The notes beneath the pieces were generated by a model, which saw only the letters and a program-made list of their open reading frames with translations, did not search any database and was not told where the DNA came from. From a virus: DNA of 47,498 bases. A program made the translations under genes and the position numbers. Numbering within the stretch: position 1 is the stretch's first letter; every line of letters begins with the position of its first letter. The stretch spans positions 1-47,498 of IMG/VR virus record IMGVR_UViG_3300047323_000127; one strand, written 5' to 3'. Below, one piece after another: positions 8,631-16,829 of this stretch.

Positions 8631-9223
8631 ATGAATGACATCGTAGAAGTCGGCGGCCAGAAGTATCGTATCGGCCGTATCGACGCACGCAAACAGTTCC
8701 ACGTTGCTCGCCGGCTGGCTCCGTTGCTGGCCGGTATGAGCAGCGTTCCGGACAAGAGCGCAGGATTCGCTGCATTCCTCGGCCCGCTCACTGACGCTCT
8801 CTCCGGCATGTCGGACGAGGACGTTGACTACGTGCTGGACATCTGCCTCGGCGTTTGCCAGCGCCTCCAGCCGAACGGCCAGGGTGCTCCGGTGATCGCG
8901 CGCGGCGGTAGCCTCATGTTCGAGGATATGGACATGGGCCAGATGATCCAGCTCGCGGTGAAGGTTATCCAAGAGAACATCGGCGGTTTTTTCAACGGCG
9001 CGGCAGTGGCATAAGTAGCGCACAGACGAACAATGTCGCGCTGCTGTCGCTGCCTGATGGTGAAGACTGGCTGATCAGGCCCGTTATGGAAGGGCTTTGC
9101 AAATATGAATCGCTGGTCGACGGAACATTGGGTCTCGAAGACATCGCATTTTTGAATGACGCGCTTGATGTGCGTTCTGCAAACGAAGAAATACTCAGAC
9201 AGCAAGCGGAGCGTAACAGGTGA
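8631..9223 (+). CDS. Tail assembly chaperone, short form plus -1 frameshifted long form (G/GT type)
   Basis: The short form (8631-9014) is a 127-residue protein. At 8987-8993, six residues before its stop, the in-frame heptamer T TTT TTC is a classic -1 slip site. After slippage, the next codon begins at 8993 and the frame stays open to TGA 9221, adding 76 residues with a DUF6889-like segment (DWLIRPVMEGLCKYESLVDGTL). The extension has no ATG, GTG or TTG before its conserved part, so a frameshift is the simplest way to make it. The long product is 197 residues. Position between the tube and tape-measure genes matches lambda G/GT. Confidence 0.8.
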
Positions 9224-11076
9224 GCAATAACGTCCTTCGTGAGTTCCTCGTAGGCCTTGGGTTCAAGGTTGATGAAGTCGGGATGAAGAAGTTCGTCGAC
9301 TCAGTCGACGGCGTCACCAAGACGGTCAGAAATGTCGGCTTGGCGGTTTCTGCCGCGGCGACTGGTGTCGTTGCAGGCGTAAAGATCATCTCCAGTCAAA
9401 TGGAGAATCTTTACTACGCCTCGCAGCGTACCGGTGCAACGGTCGGCAACCTCATGGCCCTGCGATACGCGGCGGGCCAGATCGGGCTGACTGCTGACCA
9501 GGCGCAGGGATCGCTCGAAAACTTCGCCAGGACGCTGCGCCTGAATCCAGGATCGGGCAGCCTGCTTGATTCGCTGGGCGTTAAAGGCGGAAATCCGGCA
9601 GAAAGGTTCACCAGCTTCATCGAGAAGATGAAGTCGCAACAGCCGTATGTCGCCGCTGCATATGCGGGGCTGTTCGGGATCGATCCGGACACGCTGCTGA
9701 TGCTTGAAAACGGGCTTCCGAAGCTCGAAGAGGAGCAGAAGAAGTACGCGGAAAGTCTGAAGCGGTGGGGCATTGATCCTGAAGGCGCCGCGTTCGCGGG
9801 AAAGGAGTTCAACAATTCCATCCGGCGTGTTATCAGTGACTTTGACAAGCTTTGGATAGTTATAGAGTCCAAGCTCGTTCCGGTCATGACGCCTCTGATC
9901 GACAAGTTTGAGAGGTGGGCGGAGACGCATGCGGGAGATGTCGCCAAGGCGATCGCCGATGCCGTCCAGCAGCTTGCGCACTGGATCGACAGTATAGATT
10001 GGGATAAAACGGCTCACGAAATCGATAAGGTAGTCGATGCGCTGGGCGGCCTGAAAGGAATTCTGATTGGTCTTGCCGGAATCAAGTTGCTTGGAGTTGC
10101 GGCAGAGGTTCTCGCACTGACAAGGGCGGTAGGCGGTCTGGCAACCGCTTCGACAGGTCTTGGTGGGGCTGGCCTGGTAGGGTTGCTCGGAAGGCTGAGC
10201 GGGTATGGCCTCCTCGCTTATGGTGGCTATGAGGCTATCAACGCAATCAAAGATAGCACGGAGCCTGGCCACTTCGTCTCCCGCCAAGGTGGTGCGCGAC
10301 CGCAGGCGGGGGCATCGGGCGGCGGAACGTGGCCCGGTATATGGGACGGCATAAAGAACGCCTTCACATATGGTGGCAGCGGTCACTTTGTGTCGCGCTC
10401 GGAAAAAAACGCGCATGGCTACAACACTGGAACGACATACGATCCAGACGGAAAGTCTGCGTATTCATCGCCATATGGGTTCGGGTCGTCTTCTGCCGGA
10501 TCGACTCAAGACCCATCAATAGCGGATCTGTTCTCGCGGCTCGAGAAGAAGTATGGCCTACCTGCTGGCTTGCTGGATAGCGACTGGTATGCAGAGTCAT
10601 CGCGCGGCAAGAAGATGCTGTCGCCTAAGGGAGCCAAAGGGCATTTTGGCTTCATGGATGATACGGCCAAGGAATATGGTCTGGCAGATCCAAATGACCT
10701 CTCCCAATCCGCTGACGCCGCCGCAAGAAAGTTCGTAAACCTGATGCGTCATTATGCGGGCGACCTCACAAAGGCCATCGCTGGGTATAACTGGGGCGAA
10801 GGAAATCTCGACAAGGATATTTCAAAGTTCGGCGCTGATTGGCTAACTCACGTCCCACAAGAGACATTTGACTATGTCAACCGCGTGACGGGTGGTGTGG
10901 GGGCGCCGCGCCTCGGCTCTTCTCGTGGCGGCGGATCGAACGTCAACATCCAGCAGGACTACACGTTCCACATCGACGGATCGTCCGATCCTCATGGAAC
11001 GGCGCGCGCCGTAAGTGGCGAACAGAGCCGGGTGAACGGCGACATGGTAAGAAACTTCGCAGGGGCATTTAGATGA
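9220..11076 (+). CDS. Tape measure protein with lytic transglycosylase domain
   Basis: A 618-residue protein starting at GTG 9220, overlapping the chaperone stop as GTGA. Residues 1-250 are helical with a hydrophobic stretch near 40-55, and 265-345 are Ala/Gly/Leu-rich and probably membrane-interacting. Residues about 435-545 form a soluble lytic transglycosylase-like domain: KKYGLPAGLLDS, catalytic Glu459 in YAESSRG, GHFGFM and AIAGYNWGEGN. It sets tail length and should open peptidoglycan locally during entry. Short for a tape measure, implying a short tail if unprocessed. Confidence 0.85.
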   Translation: MSNNVLREFLVGLGFKVDEVGMKKFVDSVDGVTKTVRNVGLAVSAAATGVVAGVKIISSQMENLYYASQRTGATVGNLMALRYAAGQIGLTADQAQGSLENFARTLRLNPGSGSLLDSLGVKGGNPAERFTSFIEKMKSQQPYVAAAYAGLFGIDPDTLLMLENGLPKLEEEQKKYAESLKRWGIDPEGAAFAGKEFNNSIRRVISDFDKLWIVIESKLVPVMTPLIDKFERWAETHAGDVAKAIADAVQQLAHWIDSIDWDKTAHEIDKVVDALGGLKGILIGLAGIKLLGVAAEVLALTRAVGGLATASTGLGGAGLVGLLGRLSGYGLLAYGGYEAINAIKDSTEPGHFVSRQGGARPQAGASGGGTWPGIWDGIKNAFTYGGSGHFVSRSEKNAHGYNTGTTYDPDGKSAYSSPYGFGSSSAGSTQDPSIADLFSRLEKKYGLPAGLLDSDWYAESSRGKKMLSPKGAKGHFGFMDDTAKEYGLADPNDLSQSADAAARKFVNLMRHYAGDLTKAIAGYNWGEGNLDKDISKFGADWLTHVPQETFDYVNRVTGGVGAPRLGSSRGGGSNVNIQQDYTFHIDGSSDPHGTARAVSGEQSRVNGDMVRNFAGAFR

Positions 11077-11777
11077 GCGCATTGGGGAACGTAGTTGCGG
11101 CAGGACAGATCCTGATCCAACTGCTCACCCATAAACCGCGCCGAGGGTTCTCAGATCCATTGGTTGACGGAGGCACTGGAACCGACCTATTTGTTCCGGA
11201 CGCGACAATTGAAGAGGTGCATACCGATGATCTGGAAATCACGGACCATCCCGTAGAGCAGGGAGCCGCGATTTCCGATCATGCCTTCAAGAGACCATCC
11301 GAACTCGTCATCACTGCGGGCTGGTCGAACAGCCCGAACAATTCCGGCCTGAAAAACCAGATACTTGGCGCTGCGGCAAATGCCAGCCCAGCATTGCAGG
11401 CAGTGATTGGGGCTGCTGAGGCAATCAACGGAGTGGTGAGCCTGTTCGGTAGTAATGGTCAGGGATCACCATCAAAGGCGGCGTATCTCAAGCTGCTGGA
11501 TATGCAGTCGAATCGCTTCCTCTTCACGATTTACACAGGAAAGCGCGCCTATCGGAACATGATCGTCAAGTCCCTGGCGACAACGACGGATGCTAAGACG
11601 GAAAACAGTCTGATCATCCGTATCGGCTGCCGGCAGATCCTGATGGCAAAGACCCAGACTGTCACGGTACCTGACTCGTCGAACATGAAGAAACCGGAAC
11701 AGAACGGCGCAACGGTGAATAAGGGAACCGTCTACCCGCTTCCGTCGCCGACTTACAACGTGAACGCCGCGCCATGA
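11073..11777 (+). CDS. Baseplate protein, Dit-like N-terminal type
   Basis: A 234-residue protein starting in an ATGA overlap with the tape measure. The DATIEEVHTDDLEITDHPVEQGA...SDHAFKRP segment (about 45-78) is the hallmark of the Dit-like baseplate N-domain seen after the tape measure in simple myophages. A Leu/Arg-rich GKRAYRNMIVKSL element follows. It likely forms the ring joining tube and baseplate hub. Confidence 0.8.
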   Translation: MSALGNVVAAGQILIQLLTHKPRRGFSDPLVDGGTGTDLFVPDATIEEVHTDDLEITDHPVEQGAAISDHAFKRPSELVITAGWSNSPNNSGLKNQILGAAANASPALQAVIGAAEAINGVVSLFGSNGQGSPSKAAYLKLLDMQSNRFLFTIYTGKRAYRNMIVKSLATTTDAKTENSLIIRIGCRQILMAKTQTVTVPDSSNMKKPEQNGATVNKGTVYPLPSPTYNVNAAP

Positions 11778-12085
11778 CAACCGCCTATGAAATCCCGCTG
11801 TCGGCTGAACCGCAGACGTTTAAAATTCCGATCGGTGGCACGACATACGGCTTTAATGTGCAGTGGAACGTTGCGAACGCGTCGTGGATTATCGACATCT
11901 CTGATTCGAGCGGGAATCCGATTGTTTCAGGGATTCCGATGGTGACGGGTGCCGATCTTCTCGAGCAGTTTAGCTACCTCAATTTTGGCTTCCAACTCGT
12001 TGCGCAAACGGACAACTCGCCCGACACCGTTCCTGTTTTCGACAACCTCGGTACAACAGCGCATCTCTACGCGGTCACGGCATGA
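11774..12085 (+). CDS. Baseplate plug protein, Pam3 gp18-like
   Basis: A 103-residue strand-rich protein in ATGA overlaps with both neighbours. The pattern IPL...PQ.F.I..GG..Y.F.V.WN.....W.IDI.D..G.PIVSGIP...G.DLLEQ matches small plug proteins named after cyanophage Pam3 gp18, which follow the Dit-like gene. It is thought to close the baseplate centre. Confidence 0.75.
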   Translation: MTTAYEIPLSAEPQTFKIPIGGTTYGFNVQWNVANASWIIDISDSSGNPIVSGIPMVTGADLLEQFSYLNFGFQLVAQTDNSPDTVPVFDNLGTTAHLYAVTA

Positions 12086-13038
12086 GCAATCAGTTCGGAC
12101 GGAAAGCGAGCCTGATCGTCTCGACTGGAACCCAGGGACTCGATCTTTCGCAGTTCCGGTTCACGTTCCGGACGACGAACTCGGACGCGCAAACTCCGAA
12201 CACTCTGTATGTTCGGGTATATAACCTCTCGCCGCAGACTGTCGCGAAGATCGGAACCGAGTTCGGGACGGTGACGCTGCAGGCTGGATACGAGGGGGGT
12301 AACTTCGGCATCATCTTCCAGGGATCGATCAAGCAAACCGCGACGGGACGTGAGCGAAACGTCGATAGCTATGTCGACATCTGGGGCGCCGATGGCGACG
12401 AGTTCTACAACTTCTCCGTCATCAGCCAGTCAATAGCGGCAGGACAAACGCCCCAGCAAGTCATATCGTCCATCGCTGGCGCTACGTCGGCCAATGGTAC
12501 GCCGCCCGTTAAATTTGCCGATGACACGAGCGGGCTAATTGCTGGATCGGCGGCAGGCACTGCGCAAGCGCTTTCCCGCGGCAAGGTCATGTTTGGCATG
12601 ACTCGAGATTACGCTAGGGACTGGGCGAACAAGTACGGTTTCCGCTGGTCGATTCAGAACGGGAAATTCGTGGTTGTGCCGATCACCGGCTATCGACCTG
12701 GTGAGGCTGTCGTGCTGTCGTCGACTACAGGCTTGATAGGCGTTCCAGAGGCGACACAAGACGGCGTTCGAGCGCGAGCCCTGCTAAACCCGCTAATCCG
12801 GATCGGATGCTTAGTGCAGATCGCCAAGTCCGACATCAATCAGATTGCGACGCAGCAGCAGGGACTGAGATACGACGCGGCGATCGCCACCGTCGTGACT
12901 GCGGCCGGATTTTACAGGGTCATGGTCTGCGAATTCAGTGGGGATAATCGCGGACAGGATTGGTATGTCGATCTGGTCTGCCTGGCGGTCGATGTTTCTG
13001 CTAGCAACCAGAATCAATCGGTCTCCGCGGCTGGCTAA
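12082..13038 (+). CDS. Baseplate hub protein
   Basis: A 318-residue protein with an N-terminal beta domain (FRFTFRTTNSDAQTPNTLYVRVYNLS), a GYEG..G.IF.G.I element near 72-85, and a C-terminal domain resembling tailspike-hub proteins of the gpD/gp44 class. Its place between plug and spike genes supports a hub role. Its stop overlaps by 3 bases the stop of the reversed lipoprotein gene. Confidence 0.7.
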   Translation: MSNQFGRKASLIVSTGTQGLDLSQFRFTFRTTNSDAQTPNTLYVRVYNLSPQTVAKIGTEFGTVTLQAGYEGGNFGIIFQGSIKQTATGRERNVDSYVDIWGADGDEFYNFSVISQSIAAGQTPQQVISSIAGATSANGTPPVKFADDTSGLIAGSAAGTAQALSRGKVMFGMTRDYARDWANKYGFRWSIQNGKFVVVPITGYRPGEAVVLSSTTGLIGVPEATQDGVRARALLNPLIRIGCLVQIAKSDINQIATQQQGLRYDAAIATVVTAAGFYRVMVCEFSGDNRGQDWYVDLVCLAVDVSASNQNQSVSAAG

Positions 13039-13553
13039 CGGTCGATCATGTTCGGGATCGTGACACCCTTGAACTTCCTTCCATTCGGAAGGACGCCAGA
13101 CACCATGGGTACGTAGTTCCCCTGCTCGACCGTCAGTGGCGTCCCAGTCGGCGCGAGAACGCAACCATAGTCTGACAGTCGCGGTTCGGCGCCATAGTCA
13201 TAACCGTTTATTAGTTCGGCCTGCCGCCTAAGTTCTGGTGATAGCGACTGGCGAGCATGCCGAGCCTTATTGATTTCTCCGGCCAGGAAGTCCGCCAGAT
13301 CGAACGACGGGCATACAACGGCGCCATCAACTAGATCAAAACTTCCGGCTGTTGGTTGAATCGGGCGCTTCGGCGTGAATGTGATTTGACCGATTGGCGG
13401 CATCGTCGGCACAGGCTCCATTGAAGCAGGCGCCGATCCGATCAGTTGTTCTTTGTCGAAGCTCGCGAAATCAGCTTGCGGCTGATATGTCGGGTCAAGA
13501 ATCGTTCCGCATGAGCAAAGTGCAAGCGGTAATGCCAGTATCAGTGCCTTCAT
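13035..13553 (-). CDS. Lipoprotein cargo gene inside the baseplate operon
   Basis: A 172-residue protein on the strand opposite to all surrounding tail genes. ATG 13553 has an AAGGAC ribosome site 3 bases upstream; TTG 13565 is rejected. Residues 1-15 form a lipoprotein signal (MKALILALPLALCSC; lipidated Cys15). The mature part has three further Cys residues and no recognised domain. It exactly fills the gap between hub and spike genes, starting 11 bases from the divergent spike start, so any promoter lies within the spike gene. Reversed lipoprotein genes in phages often act in the lysogen, for example in superinfection exclusion; that role is inferred. Confidence 0.75.
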   Translation of the reverse strand: MKALILALPLALCSCGTILDPTYQPQADFASFDKEQLIGSAPASMEPVPTMPPIGQITFTPKRPIQPTAGSFDLVDGAVVCPSFDLADFLAGEINKARHARQSLSPELRRQAELINGYDYGAEPRLSDYGCVLAPTGTPLTVEQGNYVPMVSGVLPNGRKFKGVTIPNMIDR

Positions 13554-13564
13554 AAGTCCTTCCA

Positions 13565-14308
13565 ATGCTCCAGTTAGAACGCGTTAATGATTCGCAGGAA
13601 GCGTTGCGCCTCGTTCTGGACGGGCATCAGGCGCAAGTCTGGACGGCGCTGCCAGCGATTATAGAGAGTTTCGATGCGGGCGCCGTGACGTGCGTGGCAC
13701 AGCCGGCGATCAAGGCGCAAGTCCGCGCTCCTGACGGCTCGACGCAATGGGCCGACCTTCCTTTGTTGCTCGACTGCCCTGTCGTATTTCCCCGCGGCGG
13801 CGGATGTACGCTGACTTTCCCGGTTGCGGCTGGCGACGAATGCCTAGTCATCTTTGCGTCGCGATGTATCGATGCGTGGTGGACGGCTGGTGGCATACAG
13901 GTGCAATCCGAATTGCGGATGCACGATCTGTCGGACGGTTTTGCATTGCCTGGGCCATTCTCGCAGGCGACGAAGATCAGCGGGGTCAGTACGAATAGCG
14001 TGCAGCTTCGCAGCAACGATGCATCAACGTATATCGACCTCAACCCGACTAGCCAGAAGGTCAAGATCGTCGCGCCGGGTGGATTCGAAGTCGATGCTCC
14101 GACGAACCTGTTCACAGGTGCTGTGACTATCCAAGGTCTGCTGACCTGGCTCGCAGGCATGGCTGGCAGCACTGCAAGTGGAGTCGCAGCAACCATCACC
14201 GGGATCATCAACTTCATCGGTTCGGTTACATCGAACGGGAAGGCGATCGACAGCACCCATACGCACCATGAGAACGGTGCTGGCAGCAATACCAATCCGC
14301 CGAACTGA
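13565..14308 (+). CDS. Baseplate spike, Gp138-type N-domain with HxH tip
   Basis: A 247-residue protein. Residues about 25-125 resemble the Gp138/gpV OB-fold (LLDCPVVFPRGGGCTLTFPVAAGDECLVIFA, then DAWW). A beta-helical section follows, and the C-terminus holds DSTHTHHENGAG...PPN, the HxH signature that binds an iron ion at the tip of membrane-piercing phage spikes. It should be the central spike of the contractile tail. Confidence 0.85.
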   Translation: MLQLERVNDSQEALRLVLDGHQAQVWTALPAIIESFDAGAVTCVAQPAIKAQVRAPDGSTQWADLPLLLDCPVVFPRGGGCTLTFPVAAGDECLVIFASRCIDAWWTAGGIQVQSELRMHDLSDGFALPGPFSQATKISGVSTNSVQLRSNDASTYIDLNPTSQKVKIVAPGGFEVDAPTNLFTGAVTIQGLLTWLAGMAGSTASGVAATITGIINFIGSVTSNGKAIDSTHTHHENGAGSNTNPPN

Positions 14309-14311
14309 CCT

Positions 14312-14665
14312 ATGCGCTATCGAACTTTGACGCCTGAGGGCGACTATAGCTTTGGTGAGGCCGGCCAGAACTTCCTCGTCGATTCGCCCGCTGCCGTCGC
14401 CCAAGCCATCCAGACGCGCCTCAAGCTGATTCAGGGCGAGTGGTTTTTAGATCAGACAGCTGGCACGCCCTACAACACGCAAATCCTCGGCGCAGGCACT
14501 GAAGCGACGCGCGACCTCGCCGTGCAGACGGTCATCCTCGAAACGCAGGGCGTGACTGAAATCGTCGATTACGCAAGCCACCTCGATCCGTCCACGCGCG
14601 CCTTCACGGTCGCCGCAACGGTGAACACGCAGTACGGACAGACCACAATTACTCAGGTTCTCTGA
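14312..14665 (+). CDS. Baseplate wedge protein, gp25/gpW-like
   Basis: A 117-residue protein. The pattern F......V.QAI.TRL.L..GEWF.D...GTPY..QILG....ATRDLAVQT.IL...GV..I.DY matches phage wedge proteins of the gp25/GPW/DUF2634 group, which start sheath assembly at the baseplate. It lies 3 bases after the spike gene and overlaps the gpJ-like gene by one base. Confidence 0.8.
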   Translation: MRYRTLTPEGDYSFGEAGQNFLVDSPAAVAQAIQTRLKLIQGEWFLDQTAGTPYNTQILGAGTEATRDLAVQTVILETQGVTEIVDYASHLDPSTRAFTVAATVNTQYGQTTITQVL

Positions 14666-16098
14666 TGCCTACTTTCCCGCTTTCGACGCTGGCGTGCACA
14701 ATCTCGTCGGCGGGGATCAGCGCGCCCTCGTACGCAGACATATTTTCTTCATTACAGGCCAGTTTCCAGTCGATATACGGCAGCGACATTTATCTGCAGC
14801 CTGATGCACAGGACTATCAGTGGCTTGCCGTTTTGGCTCAAATGGTCAACGACGGCAATCAAGCCGACATCACGACGTACAACGGCTATTCGCCGTCATT
14901 CGCTCAAGGCGCGGCCCTCTCCAGCCAGGTCAAGATCAACGGCCTGCGCCGCGACGCATCGAGCAACAGCACGGCAGTCGTGACGCTCGTTGGTCAAGTC
15001 GGTACGACGATCAATAACGGCGTCGTGCAGGACACAAACAAGAACCTGTGGAACCTGCCGGCGTCAGTTGTCATCCCGGTTAGCGGGACGATCGACGTTA
15101 CCGCGACGGCGCAGCAATCAGGCGCTATCACGGCTATCCCCGGCGCTATCAACGCGATCAACACGCCGACGCGCGGATGGCAGAGCGTGACTAACGCCGC
15201 CGCAGCGACTCCGGGTGATCCGGTGGAGACTGACGCGCAGCTTCGCCAGCGTCAGGCAGCATCGACCTCCCTCCCCGCCCAGACTCCGCTACAGGCGATC
15301 ATTGCGAACGTCGCTGAAATTCCGGGTATTGGTCGGAGCAAGATTTACGAGAATCAGGGTAGCTCGACGGATGCGAATGGCCTGCCCGGTCATTCAATCG
15401 CCGTTGTCGCAGAAGGTGGCGACATCACCACGATTGCGCAGACCATCGAGGCGAAAAAAGCGCCCGGTACGGACACCTTTGGCACGACATCGGTAACGGT
15501 TCTTGACCCTGCTGGCGTGCCGATCACGATCAACTTTTTCGAGATGACCGAAATGCCGGTTCTCGTGCAAGTCAAGATCGTTCCGATGACGGGATTCGTT
15601 TCGACGACATTTACTCTCATCACCAATGCGCTCGTCGCTTACCTGACTGGCTTCGACATCGGGCAGGACTCGCTCCTTGGCAAGCTGTTCGGTGCGGCCA
15701 ATCTGTATGGTGACGCCGCGACGTCCAGCTCGGGCCTCACGCAAGCGCAGCTCGACGTTCTGAGCAACACCTACAACTTGCCGGTCCAGAACGTCTATCA
15801 GGGCCGAGGCGACATGCTGGTGACGGGTGGCCCGTACAACGCTGGCGCGACGACGATCAATATCGCGAACGTCTCTAGCCTCGCAAACGGTCGATCGATC
15901 ATCGTCAACCAGGCGGACGGTTCGCAATTGACGTCGACCATCACAGGCATCGTCGGAAACGCTGTGACCTTCACGCCAGCGATCGCAGCAGGCAAGACGA
16001 TCAACGCAGGCGCACAGATGCTGGTGAATGGCGATCTTGTGTTGGCGTTCAACGAAGGCGCGCAATGCGTCGCTGCTGACATCAATGTGACGACATGA
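14665..16098 (+). CDS. Baseplate J-like protein (gp47 / gp6-like wedge)
   Basis: A 477-residue protein with the baseplate-J layout: N-terminal helical segment (SYADIFSSLQASFQSIYGSD), then GLRRDASSNSTAVVTLVG, GT.I..G..V, and the central ETDAQLRQRQAASTSLPAQTPLQAI motif near 190-220. C-terminal beta modules run to residue 477. It forms the wedge with the gp25-like protein. It overlaps the following gene by 4 bases. Confidence 0.88.
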   Translation: MPTFPLSTLACTISSAGISAPSYADIFSSLQASFQSIYGSDIYLQPDAQDYQWLAVLAQMVNDGNQADITTYNGYSPSFAQGAALSSQVKINGLRRDASSNSTAVVTLVGQVGTTINNGVVQDTNKNLWNLPASVVIPVSGTIDVTATAQQSGAITAIPGAINAINTPTRGWQSVTNAAAATPGDPVETDAQLRQRQAASTSLPAQTPLQAIIANVAEIPGIGRSKIYENQGSSTDANGLPGHSIAVVAEGGDITTIAQTIEAKKAPGTDTFGTTSVTVLDPAGVPITINFFEMTEMPVLVQVKIVPMTGFVSTTFTLITNALVAYLTGFDIGQDSLLGKLFGAANLYGDAATSSSGLTQAQLDVLSNTYNLPVQNVYQGRGDMLVTGGPYNAGATTINIANVSSLANGRSIIVNQADGSQLTSTITGIVGNAVTFTPAIAAGKTINAGAQMLVNGDLVLAFNEGAQCVAADINVTT

Positions 16099-16769
16099 CG
16101 GCATCAATCACAGATTACACGTCGCTCGTCACGTCGGAGCACCAGAGCGCGCCCCGTTTCATGGTGATGGTCTCGCTGCTCGCTCAGTGGGCGGTCGACC
16201 GGCGCAATCTGCTGGCGTCGATTCCCGGCCTCTACGACATCGATAGCGCGGTCGGTCAGCAACTGGACCGGGTTGGCGAGTGGGTAGGCATATCGCGGAA
16301 TCTGTCGCTGCCGCTCACAGGCGTCTACTTCAGCTTCGACACTGCGGGGCTAGGCTTCGATCAGGGAACGTGGCAAGGTCCGTTCGATCCGACGACCGGG
16401 CTTGTCGCGCTACCTGACGACCAGTATCGAATCTTGCTGTACGCGACGATCGCAGCGAACAACTGGGACGGCACGGTTCCGGGTGCATATGCGGCATGGA
16501 ATACCGTGTTTGCGCCGCTCGGGTATTCGATACTGATCGCGGATAACGAGGACATGACGATGGACGTCGTGCTGGTTGGGCCTACGCCGGATGCCGTCAC
16601 CCTTGCGCTGTTCACGGGCGGTTATCTGAACCTGCGGCCTGCCGGCGTAGGCATCAACAACTACTACCTGCCGACCGTTTCGGACAACCCCGTCTTTGGC
16701 TTCGATGTCGAAAATTCGAGCATTGCCGGCTTCGATGTCGGAGCGTGGGTCGCACCCCTCCCCCACTGA
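16095..16769 (+). CDS. DUF2612 baseplate protein
   Basis: A 224-residue protein in an ATGA overlap with the J-like gene. The LDRVGEWVGISRNL, a FSFDTAGLGFDQGTW element and DDQYRILLYATIAANNWDGT segments match DUF2612, the baseplate-periphery/fibre-attachment protein next to J in related phages. A short repeat, VFGFDVENSSIAGFDVGAW, closes the C-terminus. It is the last gene before a terminator. Confidence 0.8.
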   Translation: MTASITDYTSLVTSEHQSAPRFMVMVSLLAQWAVDRRNLLASIPGLYDIDSAVGQQLDRVGEWVGISRNLSLPLTGVYFSFDTAGLGFDQGTWQGPFDPTTGLVALPDDQYRILLYATIAANNWDGTVPGAYAAWNTVFAPLGYSILIADNEDMTMDVVLVGPTPDAVTLALFTGGYLNLRPAGVGINNYYLPTVSDNPVFGFDVENSSIAGFDVGAWVAPLPH

Positions 16770-16788
16770 TCACACCCAGCACAAAACG

Positions 16789-16810
16789 AACCGCCTTCGG
16801 GCGGTTTTTT
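16789..16810 (+). terminator. Intrinsic terminator after the baseplate block
   Basis: AACCGCC, a TTCG tetraloop, GGCGGTT and a run of T residues to 16810. The stem is 7 bp with the stable UUCG loop. It lies 19 bases before the TTG start of the first fibre gene. Confidence 0.88.
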
Positions 16811-16829
16811 GCTTTCTGGAGCATAAAAA

